From CAYNFR01 sp964396595 (GTDB lineage: Bacteria > Bacteroidota > Bacteroidia > Chitinophagales > Saprospiraceae), in NCBI GenBank assembly GCA_964396595.1, contig CAYNFR010000028.1, positions 1-42,627 of the forward strand: DNA of 42,627 nt, given 5' to 3'. The position numbers and the translations under genes were made by a program. The notes below the pieces were generated by a model that was not told the DNA's origin, made no database searches, and worked only from the letters and a program-made list of their open reading frames with translations. Shown here one piece after another: positions 1 to 9,184 of this stretch (its first letter is position 1; each line of letters opens with the position of its first letter).

Positions 1-261
1 GTATTCATCCAGCAATTTACTAAAATCCACTATATTTGACGAAGACCCAAGAGATAACTATCAGATGATTTGCCAAATGCAGCTATAGTTGCAGAACCCA
101 GATCAGTCTGTTAAAGAAAAATACCCGATTAGTCACTAGAGTCCTTTAGATTGAATTTCTATCTCTTCTGTTCTTACCGGCCTCCTAGGTGAATTTAATC
201 AAATTCTTACACTTGAAAAGACACCACATTTTTTATCGTGATTTCACATAGATGAGACAAG
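1..261. other. Gene-free left edge
   Basis: No convincing coding region is seen in this stretch, which lies downstream of the DUF4256 gene. A short palindrome occurs at 191-206 (GAATTT, 4-base spacer, AAATTC), but it has no following T-run in either direction that would make it a clear intrinsic terminator. On the minus strand the last ~19 codons at the left edge are open, which is too short to call a gene. Confidence 0.4.
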
Positions 262-786
262 CTACACCCTCACAATACATCTGAACCCTCGCGCGGCGTA
301 ATAGGACTCCGCTCCATTGTGATAGACGAAGACGTGACCGTAGCGATAATCGCCGAACAATGCCCCGCCACGTGCACGAATATCTTCCGGTGTTATAATC
401 CAGCTGGATGTTTTTGTATCAAATTCGCCCACGCTCAAGAGTTTTCGATACATAAGTTCATCCATCAGCTCTGCCCCTATCTGAGCGGCGAGGCTCATAG
501 CATCACCCTTAGGTTTATTCTCTTTTCGCGACGTCCAGGCTGCTAGATCGTAGCATAAACTTCTACGTCCAATAGGACTTTCTTTAGAAAAATCACAATA
601 GACATATTGGCCGTCATCGGCCAATAATAAATCCGGCTCCCCGCCTGTATCCTCCATGCGCTCTAGTGTGCTGAGTTTTCCCTTATCGCTGAGCAATCTA
701 CTCACTACTTTTTCCCAATCTTTTACTCTATGGCGATCTTCATTCTGCCGAAAGCGGTGTTCAAGAATGTCAATTATCGGAGGCAC
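262..786 (-). CDS. DUF4256 domain protein
   Basis: A 174-residue protein that matches the DUF4256 family over its whole length. Recognisable family blocks are the MEDTGGEPDLL stretch (about residues 44-54), SPIGRRSLCYD (about 70-80), SRKENKPKGDAM (about 86-97), GEFDTKTSSWI (about 119-129) and the C-terminal FVYHNGAESYYAARGFR block (about 152-168). The family has no known function; the conserved acidic, Arg and His residues would fit an enzyme, but that is a guess. The start is a GTG at 784-786, chosen because the N-terminus then aligns with the usual family start (LEHRFRQNEDRH). It lies 16 bases downstream of the OPT transporter gene, so it is probably the last gene of the peptide-transporter operon. 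It is complete and undamaged. Confidence 0.85.
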   Translation of the reverse strand: MPPIIDILEHRFRQNEDRHRVKDWEKVVSRLLSDKGKLSTLERMEDTGGEPDLLLADDGQYVYCDFSKESPIGRRSLCYDLAAWTSRKENKPKGDAMSLAAQIGAELMDELMYRKLLSVGEFDTKTSSWIITPEDIRARGGALFGDYRYGHVFVYHNGAESYYAARGFRCIVRV

Positions 787-802
787 TAATATTTGTTTTA
801 AT

Positions 803-2758
803 CTACTCTCCTTTATTGAACACGCTTACCGCCACTTTATACATCCAGAAACACATCAGTATGACAAGTATCAACCCTGGCACACTACCCCATGGTGAAG
901 CAGCAATGGCAAAAATATCTGATCTGCCCGTATAAGCGATCGGTATGGCCAATAATATACCTAGTAATGCTTCACCTGTTATCATGCCCGAGGCGAGCAG
1001 TAAGCCACTATTTTCACTAGCAGATTTTGATGCTTCAAGGTTGGTAACCTTGGAAGCTTGACTTTCTTGATAACGGCTTACGAGCAAGGCAATCACACCA
1101 CCGAGCATGATGGCGCTATCAAGCTCAAAAGGTAGATAAATTCCGACAGCTACTGCTAACACAGGGACTCTGAAACTAGAATTCTTTGCCTCCAGCCATA
1201 AGTCCAATAAAATGATCGCAATCCCTATAGCAGCACCTATATAAACCATCGTCCAAGGTAATCCTCCAGCAAAAACTCCCCGTGCCACACTTTCCATCAG
1301 GGTTGCCTGAGGTGCGGCTAGAGAATCCGGCCTATCCGGCGTAGCAGGCCCAAATCCATACGCGCTTAGTAATAATTGAAGTATGAATGGCATTACCAAA
1401 GCAGCACTTACCACACCCACCATCTGCATAATCTGTAATTTGTAGGGTGTAGCTCCGAGAAGATGTCCTGCCTTGAGGTCTTGCATATTATCACCTGCAA
1501 TAGCCGCCGCACAACAGACGACTGCACCGATCAATATCGCCGCTGCCGGGCCTTTGGCTGAATTCTCGCCAAGTAATACCAGCAATATCAATGCTGAAGT
1601 AAGAATCGTCGCTATGGTCACTCCCGATATCGGATTATTAGAACTACCCACCAATCCGGCCATGTAGCCGGCAACAGCTGCAAACAAAAATCCCGCTATT
1701 AGCATCAATATAGCCATCAAGGCTGAGATGCTGACATTGTCGATTTCTCGTAGATATATGATAAAAATCGGAACGATCATAACACCTATAGCCATGATAA
1801 CCCATGACATGGGTGTGTCTCGCTCGGTTCGCGGTAGGTCTCCTCGATCTGTCTTGGTGCGGATCGCCGCGATACCACTTCGGACAGCCGAGCCTATCGA
1901 TCCGCGCAATTTAACCAAAGCCCATAGTCCTCCTACGACCATTGCCCCGACCCCTAGATATCTGACCTGCGTACTCCATAATTTATATCCCAGATTAACC
2001 ATATCACCATCTCCAGCAGGCACATCGTTAAAAGCTATATAGAGGGGGATGGCAAGCCACCAGCTAATAACGCCACCGGCAAATACTAGTACGGCAATTC
2101 TAAATCCGACAATGTAACCTACCCCTATTAAAGCAGGTGATAGGTTAATACCTAAGTAGGTATATATTTTACCGCCCCACAATGCCGCTGCCTCGCTTAC
2201 GCCACTCCAGAGCCTCAGGCCGCTGTAAGCCAGCTTCATTCCTGCCCCTACCAATGCACCTTGTACCAGATACTTGATGGCTTTGCCGCCTTTTTCGCCG
2301 GTTTTGAGTACCTCCGATGTAGCGATGCCCTCTGGAAATTGTAGTTTCTGCTCTATGATCAACGCTTTGCGCAGCGGGATGGTAAACAAGACACCCAGAA
2401 CGCCGCCCGCTAAGGCTATCAAGGCAGTCTCCCAATAATTAAACTCAGTCCAGTATCCCATCAGCACCAGCGCCGGAAAAGTAAAAATAACACCTGCTGC
2501 AAGAGACTCTCCGGCGGATGCAGAAGTTTGTACGATATTATTCTCTAGAATATTATGCTTCTTAAAGAGCCTCAGTATAAACATACTGATGACCGCCGCC
2601 GGAATAGATGCAGATACCGTCATCCCGGCAAATAGGCCTAAGTAGGCATTCGCCCCACTCAAGACCATGGAGAGCAATACACCCAGTACGAGCGCCTTGA
2701 TAGTTATCTCAGGGAGATTGACCTTCGCGGGGATATAGGGCTTGTGTTCTTGATTCAT
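803..2758 (-). CDS. OPT family oligopeptide transporter
   Basis: A 651-residue polytopic inner-membrane protein with about 14-16 hydrophobic segments. It belongs to the prokaryotic branch of the oligopeptide transporter (OPT) family. Diagnostic stretches are the N-terminal block around residues 15-60 (GVLLSMVLSGANAYLGLFAG), the NNIVQTSASAGESLAAG motif near residues 73-89, LQFPEGIATSEVLKTGE near 138-154, and the AGDNMQDLKAGHLLGATP segment near 421-438. OPT proteins import small peptides or metal-peptide chelates using the proton gradient; the substrate here is unknown. Translation starts at ATG 2756-2758. The gene is 18 bases downstream of a POT-family peptide transporter gene and 16 bases upstream of the DUF4256 gene, giving one likely transcript. 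Two unrelated peptide-uptake families side by side suggest peptides are an important nutrient. Confidence 0.93.
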   Translation of the reverse strand: MNQEHKPYIPAKVNLPEITIKALVLGVLLSMVLSGANAYLGLFAGMTVSASIPAAVISMFILRLFKKHNILENNIVQTSASAGESLAAGVIFTFPALVLMGYWTEFNYWETALIALAGGVLGVLFTIPLRKALIIEQKLQFPEGIATSEVLKTGEKGGKAIKYLVQGALVGAGMKLAYSGLRLWSGVSEAAALWGGKIYTYLGINLSPALIGVGYIVGFRIAVLVFAGGVISWWLAIPLYIAFNDVPAGDGDMVNLGYKLWSTQVRYLGVGAMVVGGLWALVKLRGSIGSAVRSGIAAIRTKTDRGDLPRTERDTPMSWVIMAIGVMIVPIFIIYLREIDNVSISALMAILMLIAGFLFAAVAGYMAGLVGSSNNPISGVTIATILTSALILLVLLGENSAKGPAAAILIGAVVCCAAAIAGDNMQDLKAGHLLGATPYKLQIMQMVGVVSAALVMPFILQLLLSAYGFGPATPDRPDSLAAPQATLMESVARGVFAGGLPWTMVYIGAAIGIAIILLDLWLEAKNSSFRVPVLAVAVGIYLPFELDSAIMLGGVIALLVSRYQESQASKVTNLEASKSASENSGLLLASGMITGEALLGILLAIPIAYTGRSDIFAIAASPWGSVPGLILVILMCFWMYKVAVSVFNKGE

Positions 2759-2776
2759 GTGATTAAGAAGATATGA

Positions 2777-4261
2777 TTATTGAATATTGCCCATCCACTT
2801 TCGCATGAATGGACTCAACACTAAAAATATAATTCCTATAGCAATAGGCATCTGGACGAATGTCAAAAACATATTGGGCATCTGTTGAACATTTTCCGGG
2901 TCAAAATTGCCCCCGAATGTGCCCGCTATCAAGTTGCCTAGAGAGGTAGCCACAAACCATATACCCATCATCTGGCCTACATAGGCCTTCGGAGCGAGCT
3001 TAGTAGTAGCACTCAGGCCTACCGGACTAAGTACTAATTCGCCGATAGAATGGAAAAAGTATGTTAATACCAGGAAAAACATGCCTGCCTTAGCACCGCT
3101 GGTCGCTACCTGCGCCGCCTGCACCATCACTAAAAATCCTATGGCGAGCATAAACAAACCCGCGGCAAACTTAATAGGTGTCCTAGGGTTGATATTCCGT
3201 GCAGCAAGCTTTATCCACAATGCCCCAATAATAGGCGCAAATAAGACCACCACGATCGGATTTACTGTCTGCAGCCATCCTACAGGCATATCCCATCCGA
3301 ATACATTGAGATTCGTAAAATCTCGAGCAAATAGATTCAATGCAGAACCCGCTTGCTCAAATCCCGACCAGAACATAGCCGCGCCGATAAACAGGATAAA
3401 TATTACATAAACACGCTTGCGCTCTGCGTCCGTTAAGCCACCAGCGATGATGATGTATATGAAATAAAATACTGTAACCAGTACGATGAGATACTTCGAT
3501 GCACTAGCGATACCTGTAACAGAAGCAAGGTTTATCTGTCCGGAAAATTGAAGATAAGCGAGGACGATGGCTAATAAAGCCGGTATGCCCCACTGAAAAA
3601 CTGCGGGTGTCGGCTTTTTTTGTTCGATGGACTCTTTGGCCTTAGGAATTATACCTATCGAGCCTAATGTATCTGTTTCTGTCATCCGATAATGGATCAA
3701 GCCTACGAGCATTCCTATCGCCGCCATCCCAAATCCCAGATGCCAATTGATCTTTTCCGCTAGGAAAGGTACAATAAATTGGCCGAGGATTGACCCAATG
3801 TTAATACCCATATAAAATAGTGAAAATCCGGCATCGCGCTTCGCTCCTTCGTTTTCAGAATAGAGATCTCCTACCATTGTGCTCACATTGGGCTTAAGTA
3901 AGCCCGTACCCATCGCCACAAAAGCCAAGCCTAGGAAAAATACCTGTGGATTGGCCGGTATGGCCAAGATCGCATGACCGATCATGATTAATATTCCCCC
4001 ATACCATACAGCACGACGTTGACCAAAAATGTTGTCTGCTAGCCACCCACCGGGTAAAGAAAGCAGGTACACCGACATTGTATAAAGTCCATATGCCGCC
4101 CCAGCGTCTTCGGTGGACAAGCCTAAACCCTCTTGTACACGATCAGTAGTCATATATAAGATGAGTATGGCCCGCATACCATAAAACGAAAACCGCTCCC
4201 ACACTTCTGTAAAAAATAAAGTCGATAAGCCTCGCGGGTGTCCAAAGAATGTCTTATTCAT
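2777..4261 (-). CDS. POT family peptide MFS transporter
   Basis: Proton-coupled di/tripeptide transporter of the POT/PTR2 family (major facilitator superfamily), 494 residues from the start chosen here. The first helix carries the hallmark TEVWERFSFYGMR (ExxERFxYYG-type motif, E-x-x-E-R for proton coupling), followed by about 12-14 hydrophobic segments. The FYMGINIGS segment and the SIGELVLSPVGLSATTKLAP segment near the C-terminus are also typical. The frame is open up to 4390, which would add 43 residues. I prefer ATG 4259-4261 because the protein then begins MNKTFFGHPRGLSTLFF, as most family members do, and because the extra N-terminus has no family resemblance. It is probably the first gene of a POT-OPT-DUF4256 operon, with the promoter within 4262-4488. 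Confidence 0.92.
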   Translation of the reverse strand: MNKTFFGHPRGLSTLFFTEVWERFSFYGMRAILILYMTTDRVQEGLGLSTEDAGAAYGLYTMSVYLLSLPGGWLADNIFGQRRAVWYGGILIMIGHAILAIPANPQVFFLGLAFVAMGTGLLKPNVSTMVGDLYSENEGAKRDAGFSLFYMGINIGSILGQFIVPFLAEKINWHLGFGMAAIGMLVGLIHYRMTETDTLGSIGIIPKAKESIEQKKPTPAVFQWGIPALLAIVLAYLQFSGQINLASVTGIASASKYLIVLVTVFYFIYIIIAGGLTDAERKRVYVIFILFIGAAMFWSGFEQAGSALNLFARDFTNLNVFGWDMPVGWLQTVNPIVVVLFAPIIGALWIKLAARNINPRTPIKFAAGLFMLAIGFLVMVQAAQVATSGAKAGMFFLVLTYFFHSIGELVLSPVGLSATTKLAPKAYVGQMMGIWFVATSLGNLIAGTFGGNFDPENVQQMPNMFLTFVQMPIAIGIIFLVLSPFMRKWMGNIQ

Positions 4262-4488
4262 CTGCACATATATAGTTTCGCCTAAAATTAGAAGATAGTT
4301 TTGATTATCCACTGTATGCAACAATTTAATGCTGCAATAAAATGATTTCATCCTTATACCTTCCGTCATTAAAAGCTCATTGACAGCCACCTTCGACTTT
4401 ATTATCGGCCAATGATCTTCGTCACTAATTCTTGTTTATTAGGGAAAGCCTTTAATAAAGCAGCGTAAGTTTTCGTTAGTCTTGTGTT

Positions 4489-5265
4489 GTGAAAAGAAGA
4501 ATTCTCTCTGTTTATTTCCTATTGCTATCCGCCATTATGGTGCATTTGTTTTTAGGATATTCTGGTGGTCCGGCAGCGGTACAGCAATCCGGATTTTGTG
4601 GTGCGCCTTGTGAATCAGGTCTTACATGTGGCGGGTGTCATAGAGGTTCGTCGATATTCGGCAATACTTCTGAAGATTTTATCTTGCTAGACCCTATGAC
4701 AGGTGATACGGTTGTGCAATATCTGCCCGGATATACTTATAAGGCTTATGTAAGAGTGATTAGCCCCGGGCAAGCTCCGCGGTATGGCTTTCAGGCAACA
4801 GCTTTAGGATGTAACAATCAATCAACAGGATTGTGGAGTAACCCCGGTCGTGATACGCAGATTTCTACGGCCAATGTCGATTGTGAAACAGGACGAGTCT
4901 ATATTGAGCATACGGTAGCTAGTTTTGTGGATACTTTTTCGGCCTATTGGACGGCGCCTTTGGATCACTGTGAAGTGGTGACTTTTTACTTTGTTGGCAA
5001 TGCGGTAAATGGGGATGGAGCAACGACAGGAGATCGGGGTGGATTCGGTGCCAGCAAATCTTTCCTGCCTCATCCCGATGATGGGCTACTGTGCCTGAAC
5101 GACAGCATCAACACCCATTATCTCGGATATTCGATCATCATCAATAAGGGCACAGTATATTCTCTTGATAGCGCCTATCAATCTGCATCAGATCATGTGA
5201 CGTTTCGGTATCCATTTGTAGTAGAATCAGGTGGTATTATTGAGGTAAAAATTAATGCTAATTAG
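4489..5265 (+). CDS. Exported choice-of-anchor V-like protein with CxxCH motif
   Basis: A 258-residue secreted protein starting at GTG 4489. An N-terminal signal segment (KRR then hydrophobic residues 4-23) is followed by the SGGPAAVQQSGFCGAPCESG stretch and a CGGCH sequence at residues 47-51. This order, with CxxCH just after a GPPA/GAPxE-like segment, then a beta-rich domain of about 150 residues containing YGFQATAL, is what I recognise as the choice-of-anchor V (Reeler-like) family of Bacteroidota. CxxCH is also the covalent haem-binding signature of c-type cytochromes, so a single haem is possible. No type IX sorting domain or other C-terminal anchor is seen. The protein ends soon after the domain (VESGGIIEVKINAN). 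The gene stands alone between divergent transporters and an M14 peptidase, with a hairpin terminator after it. Function unknown. Confidence 0.75.
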   Translation: MKRRILSVYFLLLSAIMVHLFLGYSGGPAAVQQSGFCGAPCESGLTCGGCHRGSSIFGNTSEDFILLDPMTGDTVVQYLPGYTYKAYVRVISPGQAPRYGFQATALGCNNQSTGLWSNPGRDTQISTANVDCETGRVYIEHTVASFVDTFSAYWTAPLDHCEVVTFYFVGNAVNGDGATTGDRGGFGASKSFLPHPDDGLLCLNDSINTHYLGYSIIINKGTVYSLDSAYQSASDHVTFRYPFVVESGGIIEVKINAN

Positions 5266-5281
5266 TCTAAGCTTTTCTTTC

Positions 5282-5301
5282 ATTGGGCTACGCCCAATTT
5301 T
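5282..5301 (+). terminator. Hairpin terminator after the choice-of-anchor V gene
   Basis: A perfect 7-base stem (ATTGGGC / GCCCAAT) with a 3-base loop is followed by a short T run. It lies 16 bases after the stop codon at 5263-5265. The T run is short, so termination may be weak; the stem is also suitable for transcript 3'-end protection. Confidence 0.55.
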
Positions 5302-5387
5302 CAAATAATCCGATCTGAGAAGTTTGTCCAATATGTTATTAACGCGTAATAAGTTTAATTCCTAACTTGGCAATTTAAATCCATACG

Positions 5388-6629
5388 ATGAAGAGTTATA
5401 TTTACTTGCTACTTGTTTTTTTTGTTTTTTCATGTGCATCTACTCGGCTTCCGGACAAGGTTAACAATCATGTACTGCCTATCCCTATGGATACGCATGA
5501 CAAGCCGATAGAAATTCAAACTAAGCAAATATTTAATGCTGGCACGGTGATGGCTAGTAATGATTTCCCTGCCGCAAGAATGAACAATTTCTTTCAGATA
5601 AATCCGACTACTTTTCGTGCAATTATCAAACCGGAAAACAAACCGATAAACCCCAGCCCATGGTATGCTTTTCAAATATGGTCAGAGACTCCCCAAGAGG
5701 TGGATGTAGAGATCTTTTACCCTGACTATAGACATCGTTATTATCCGGTGATAAGCCATGATGGCGAAAATTGGCAGAATCTGGATAGCAGCAGATACAG
5801 TGTATGGACTAACAATAGACATGCTACATTAAGATTGACATTGGATAGTGATCCGCTGTGGGTGGCAGCACAAGAAATACATGATTATAGAAGAGTGGGG
5901 GATTGGGTAGAACGTCTGGCACAGCATCCGCTTGTAACGAGAGGATCTGGTGGCAAAAGTGCGCAGGGTAGAGATTTGTATTTTCTCAATATCACCGAAG
6001 GCTCGCAATCCAACAAACCGGCCATCATAGTCATGGGTCGACAACACCCACCCGAAATAACAGGCCATCTGGCCATGCAAGCGTTTATGGAGCAACTTAT
6101 TGAAGAAGGTGCTAAAAATGGTTTTTTCAAAAAATACCGCGTATTGTTCTACCCTATGATCAATCCAGACGGGGTAGACATGGGACATTGGCGGCATAAC
6201 ACGGGAGGGATAGATCTTAACAGAGACTGGGCCTATTATCGCCAGCCTGAAACGCGTAATATTACAAAGCACATCGTGGACGAGACTTATCGATCCAAAA
6301 ATGATGTTATTCTGGGATTGGATTTTCATAGCACGCAAGAAGATGTTTTTTACACTTTTCCGGAAGACTTAAAACGTAAGTTACCCGGATTTACTAAAAT
6401 GTGGCTTGAAGAAATCCGCGTCGCCCTCGACCAGCCAGATACCCTCGAAGAAGCTAATTCCCTCAATCAGCCGATTTCCAAGGCGTGGTTTGTCCTGCAA
6501 TTCGGTGCAGACAGTATCACTTATGAAATGGGTGATGATACACCCAGAGACTTTATCAAGCGCAAAGGGGAGGTCTCTGCTGATGCACTCATGAAACTCC
6601 TTCTCAATCCTCCGAAAGCGTGGAAGTAA
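5388..6629 (+). CDS. M14 family zinc carboxypeptidase lipoprotein
   Basis: A 413-residue lipoprotein with a predicted lipid-anchored Cys at position 16 (signal VFFVFSC). Residues ~40-165 form a beta-rich N-terminal domain, as seen in the AGBL/cytosolic carboxypeptidase-like branch of M14. Residues ~170-405 form the M14 peptidase domain. The zinc ligands are visible: H220 and E223 in the RQHPPEITG motif, and H314 in LDFHSTQ. NTGGIDLNRDW (~271-281) provides the Asn-Arg substrate-carboxylate site, and E380 in SITYEMGD is the likely catalytic Glu. It should trim C-terminal residues from peptides at the cell surface or in the periplasm. A start at ATG 5388 gives a good signal peptide. All key residues are present, so it is probably active. 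It may feed the peptide transporters encoded upstream, but it is a separate transcript. Confidence 0.88.
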   Translation: MKSYIYLLLVFFVFSCASTRLPDKVNNHVLPIPMDTHDKPIEIQTKQIFNAGTVMASNDFPAARMNNFFQINPTTFRAIIKPENKPINPSPWYAFQIWSETPQEVDVEIFYPDYRHRYYPVISHDGENWQNLDSSRYSVWTNNRHATLRLTLDSDPLWVAAQEIHDYRRVGDWVERLAQHPLVTRGSGGKSAQGRDLYFLNITEGSQSNKPAIIVMGRQHPPEITGHLAMQAFMEQLIEEGAKNGFFKKYRVLFYPMINPDGVDMGHWRHNTGGIDLNRDWAYYRQPETRNITKHIVDETYRSKNDVILGLDFHSTQEDVFYTFPEDLKRKLPGFTKMWLEEIRVALDQPDTLEEANSLNQPISKAWFVLQFGADSITYEMGDDTPRDFIKRKGEVSADALMKLLLNPPKAWK

Positions 6630-6862
6630 TATTGATCTGAGCGTGTCTGTTAGTTACTTTCATCTATTTTTTCGACCACAGTCATTGATCAGTAAAGCAG
6701 TACACTGAGAAAAGAAGACTATTTGCTGATAATGGATTGGCCGCTTTCGGAATAGAAAACACGAGTGTGTCGAGGTAGAGGCAGTGTCACTATTCGAATG
6801 TCAGGTGAGTCAATAGGGAAAAGTTCATTCGGCTTTAAGGCAATCTTTTCACAACATTAATG

Positions 6863-7960
6863 TCACATACATCTAGCTGTCTTTCTACCATTCCACCAAG
6901 GCAGCAAGATCATCGATAACAACCCGAATACCACATTGCACGCCACATTGACCGTAAAAAAAGTCATCATTGCCCAAGAGAAGGCCGATACCGGATCAAC
7001 ACCTACTATTTGCAGGCCTTCTGATACCATCGCATGATATGTGCCCATTCCACCGGGAGATGGAAAAATAATCCCCAGCACCCCAAAGTCAAAGACTAAT
7101 AAACCCTCTATTAATCCCAGATGGCTGGTAGGTGCATAAGCATAAAAGGCAAGCACATGCATAACAACATATAGTATCCAGATCATCAAACTGTAAAATA
7201 CCAACCCTGGCCAATTAGGTATTTTTAAGACGGAGGTGAGTCCTTGCCAGAATCCTACCACAAATCCTTTCAATTTTAAATTTAACGGAGATAGTCTATG
7301 CTCTGGCAAGGCAATTATTTTTTTAATAAAAAATAAACCGATTACGGTGAATATCGAAAAAATGGCAATACTGATATACAGCACCTGGGCAGATATCAAA
7401 GAATTAAGGCTGATGTATTCTATAATGGTATGCGCATGAAACAAAAAACCCAGACCCAATAATAGGACCAAGACAAAAAAATCTAAAATTCTATCAGTGA
7501 TGATCGTGCCAAAAGATATTTCAAATGGTATTGACTCGTATTTGGTCATGACACCGGCTCTGGCAAACTCACCCGCTCTTGGAATCCCAAGATTTACAAA
7601 ATAGGCAATCATCACCCCACCTATCGCATTTAACCAGTGTGGTCTATATCCCAATGGCTGATAAAGCATTTGCCAGCGAAATGCACGTAGAAAATTACTG
7701 ATCATAAACGCCAGACAAGTGGCTAGCAGCCAATATACATTCGCAGAGCGATAGTCAGTTACTAATTTTTTGAAAAGATTACATTCTGTATCTGGTATCC
7801 CTTTGATCGCACAGTCAGCTATATATCCGGCATTCATATGACGCCATAGAAAAAACAAAATCAAGCATCCGACACCTGTAAACATGACAAGCTTGGCTAT
7901 GTCCGCGTGTGCAATGCGGATCCCGCTACTAGATTTTGTTTTCGTCATCAGGGAAGACAT
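6863..7960 (-). CDS. Flippase-like (lysylphosphatidylglycerol synthase TM region) membrane protein
   Basis: A 365-residue integral membrane protein with about 8 hydrophobic segments, matching the UPF0104/lysylphosphatidylglycerol synthase transmembrane region family (YbhN-like). Typical elements are the YWLLATCLAFMISNFLRAFRW segment (~75-95), NLGIPRAGEFARAGVMTKYE (~133-152) and FPSPGGMGTYHAMVSEGL (~300-317). The synthase (soluble) domain of MprF is absent, so it is not itself a lysyl-PG synthase; a lipid-translocation role is inferred from the family. The start at ATG 7960 overlaps the end of panD by 32 bases, and a second ATG at 7948 would also overlap, so translation is probably coupled to panD. 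A panC-panD-flippase order is common in Bacteroidota from general knowledge, and this is probably the last gene of the operon. Confidence 0.85.
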   Translation of the reverse strand: MSSLMTKTKSSSGIRIAHADIAKLVMFTGVGCLILFFLWRHMNAGYIADCAIKGIPDTECNLFKKLVTDYRSANVYWLLATCLAFMISNFLRAFRWQMLYQPLGYRPHWLNAIGGVMIAYFVNLGIPRAGEFARAGVMTKYESIPFEISFGTIITDRILDFFVLVLLLGLGFLFHAHTIIEYISLNSLISAQVLYISIAIFSIFTVIGLFFIKKIIALPEHRLSPLNLKLKGFVVGFWQGLTSVLKIPNWPGLVFYSLMIWILYVVMHVLAFYAYAPTSHLGLIEGLLVFDFGVLGIIFPSPGGMGTYHAMVSEGLQIVGVDPVSAFSWAMMTFFTVNVACNVVFGLLSMILLPWWNGRKTARCM

Positions 7961-8273
7961 TAATGCCGGTTAAACTAGGATATTCTTGAGGTGTGACGAA
8001 AGCATAGGAAATGATAATCACCTTGTCACCGACCATAAATTTACGCGCAGCTGCACCATTGAGACTTATAATTCCGGAACCGCCTGGCGCTTTGATCACA
8101 TATGTCTCCAGACGCTCCCCATTATTGATATTGACTACTTGCACTCTTTCGCCTTCATAAATCTGCGCTGCTTCGAGAAGAATCTCATCTATGGCTACAC
8201 TACCCATATAGTTGAGATTGGCCTCTGTGACCGTGGCGCGATGAATCTTTGATTTCTTGACTTGGATGAACAT
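7929..8273 (-). CDS. panD: Aspartate 1-decarboxylase proenzyme PanD
   Basis: A 114-residue protein of the usual size for Bacteroidota PanD. The enzyme decarboxylates L-aspartate to beta-alanine for pantothenate and coenzyme A synthesis in the cytoplasm. It is a pyruvoyl enzyme made as an inactive chain that cleaves itself between Gly24 and Ser25. Both residues are present here in NYMGSVAID. Other family blocks are KIHRATVTEA (~9-18), VVNINNGERLETYVI (~48-62) and GSGIISLNGAAARKF (~66-80; includes the conserved NGAAAR). It lies 43 bases downstream of panC, the next enzyme in the pathway, and overlaps the flippase-like gene that follows. No anomaly is seen. Confidence 0.95.
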   Translation of the reverse strand: MFIQVKKSKIHRATVTEANLNYMGSVAIDEILLEAAQIYEGERVQVVNINNGERLETYVIKAPGGSGIISLNGAAARKFMVGDKVIIISYAFVTPQEYPSLTGINVFPDDENKI

Positions 8274-8316
8274 GATGATTAGTTGCGATCAATTAAATCG
8301 TCACCAAAAGTAGTGC

Positions 8317-9174
8317 TTATTCTGCATTCTCACGGAGTATCATATTGTCTATCAATCGCACATCACCTGCCCATACAGCTGTGCATGCGACAATTTCTTG
8401 AGCGTCAGAAAGCTCTTCAATAGGCTGAAGATTGACGCCATTGACGATGGTGAAGTATTCCGGTCTAAATCCGTCAATGGTCATAAAGCGCATTGCTTTT
8501 TCTTCGATTTCACGTATGGGCATAAAATCTATCCATCGCTGAGAGGCGAGCAATACCGTGTAGATGACGTCGGCATCTCGTCGGTGTGTAGGTGTGAGTC
8601 GGACATTTCGTGAGCTCATCGCAAGACCGTGTCTCTCTCGCAATGTGGGACATACGACTAGTCGGACTGGCAAGTCGAAATAGCCGATCATATGTCTGAT
8701 GATGGTAAACTGTTGAAAGTCCTTCTGTCCCATGTATAGATTGTCCGGCAGGACGATATCCAATAGCCTTTTAACCACTTGCACGACACCGGCAAAATGA
8801 CCAGAGCGATGAGCGCCCTCCATCAGTTCATCCAATCCCGCAAGATCGATTTCCGGTGTATCATGGACACCATTCGGATAGATATCCTCTACTTCCGGTG
8901 CAAAAAGCACATCACAATCAATCTCAGCTAATGCACGCGCATCCGCATGTAGCGTGCGCGGATATTTGACCAGATCGTCGGTATTGTTAAACTGGGTAGG
9001 ATTGACGAATATGCTGCATACAGTGATGTCATTTTCGCGCTGCGACGCTCTGATGAGAGAGAAGTGCCCAGTGTGCAATGCACCCATAGTAGGAACAAAT
9101 CCTATTTTTTTACCCTTTGCTCTTGCTCCTTTCAATGCTGTATCGAGATCTCTGATAGAAACTGTAATGATCAT
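8317..9174 (-). CDS. panC: Pantoate-beta-alanine ligase PanC (pantothenate synthetase)
   Basis: A 285-residue protein that joins pantoate and beta-alanine with ATP to give pantothenate. The nucleotide-binding motif PTMGALHTGH (residues 28-37, with the HxGH pair H34 and H37) and the SIFVNPTQFN block (~54-63) are clear. MGQKDFQQ (~148-155) and the KMSKS-like MSSRN motif (~186-190) complete the active site. It is followed after 43 bases by panD, which makes its beta-alanine substrate. It is preceded by the DUF4105-GH113 fusion gene with a 10-base gap, so it probably sits in a long operon. panB is not in this window. The start is ATG 9172-9174. Confidence 0.96.
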   Translation of the reverse strand: MIITVSIRDLDTALKGARAKGKKIGFVPTMGALHTGHFSLIRASQRENDITVCSIFVNPTQFNNTDDLVKYPRTLHADARALAEIDCDVLFAPEVEDIYPNGVHDTPEIDLAGLDELMEGAHRSGHFAGVVQVVKRLLDIVLPDNLYMGQKDFQQFTIIRHMIGYFDLPVRLVVCPTLRERHGLAMSSRNVRLTPTHRRDADVIYTVLLASQRWIDFMPIREIEEKAMRFMTIDGFRPEYFTIVNGVNLQPIEELSDAQEIVACTAVWAGDVRLIDNMILRENAE

Positions 9175-9184
9175 AGTAGCGTAG

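Noticed and set aside
1..60. A 19-codon open stretch on the minus strand at the left edge.
   Set aside because: Too short and bounded by a stop codon; it may belong to something outside the window but cannot be identified.
319..546. Plus-strand open frame over the DUF4256 gene.
   Set aside because: Shadow of the DUF4256 coding frame; no family resemblance. The same holds for the other frames that overlap clear genes.
4262..4390. A 43-residue N-terminal extension of the POT transporter.
   Set aside because: The family start is at MNKTFFGHP; the extension has no resemblance to other members.
6630..6862. Possible tRNA or small RNA in the gap between two convergent genes.
   Set aside because: No cloverleaf arrangement or clear hairpin with T-run was found by eye.
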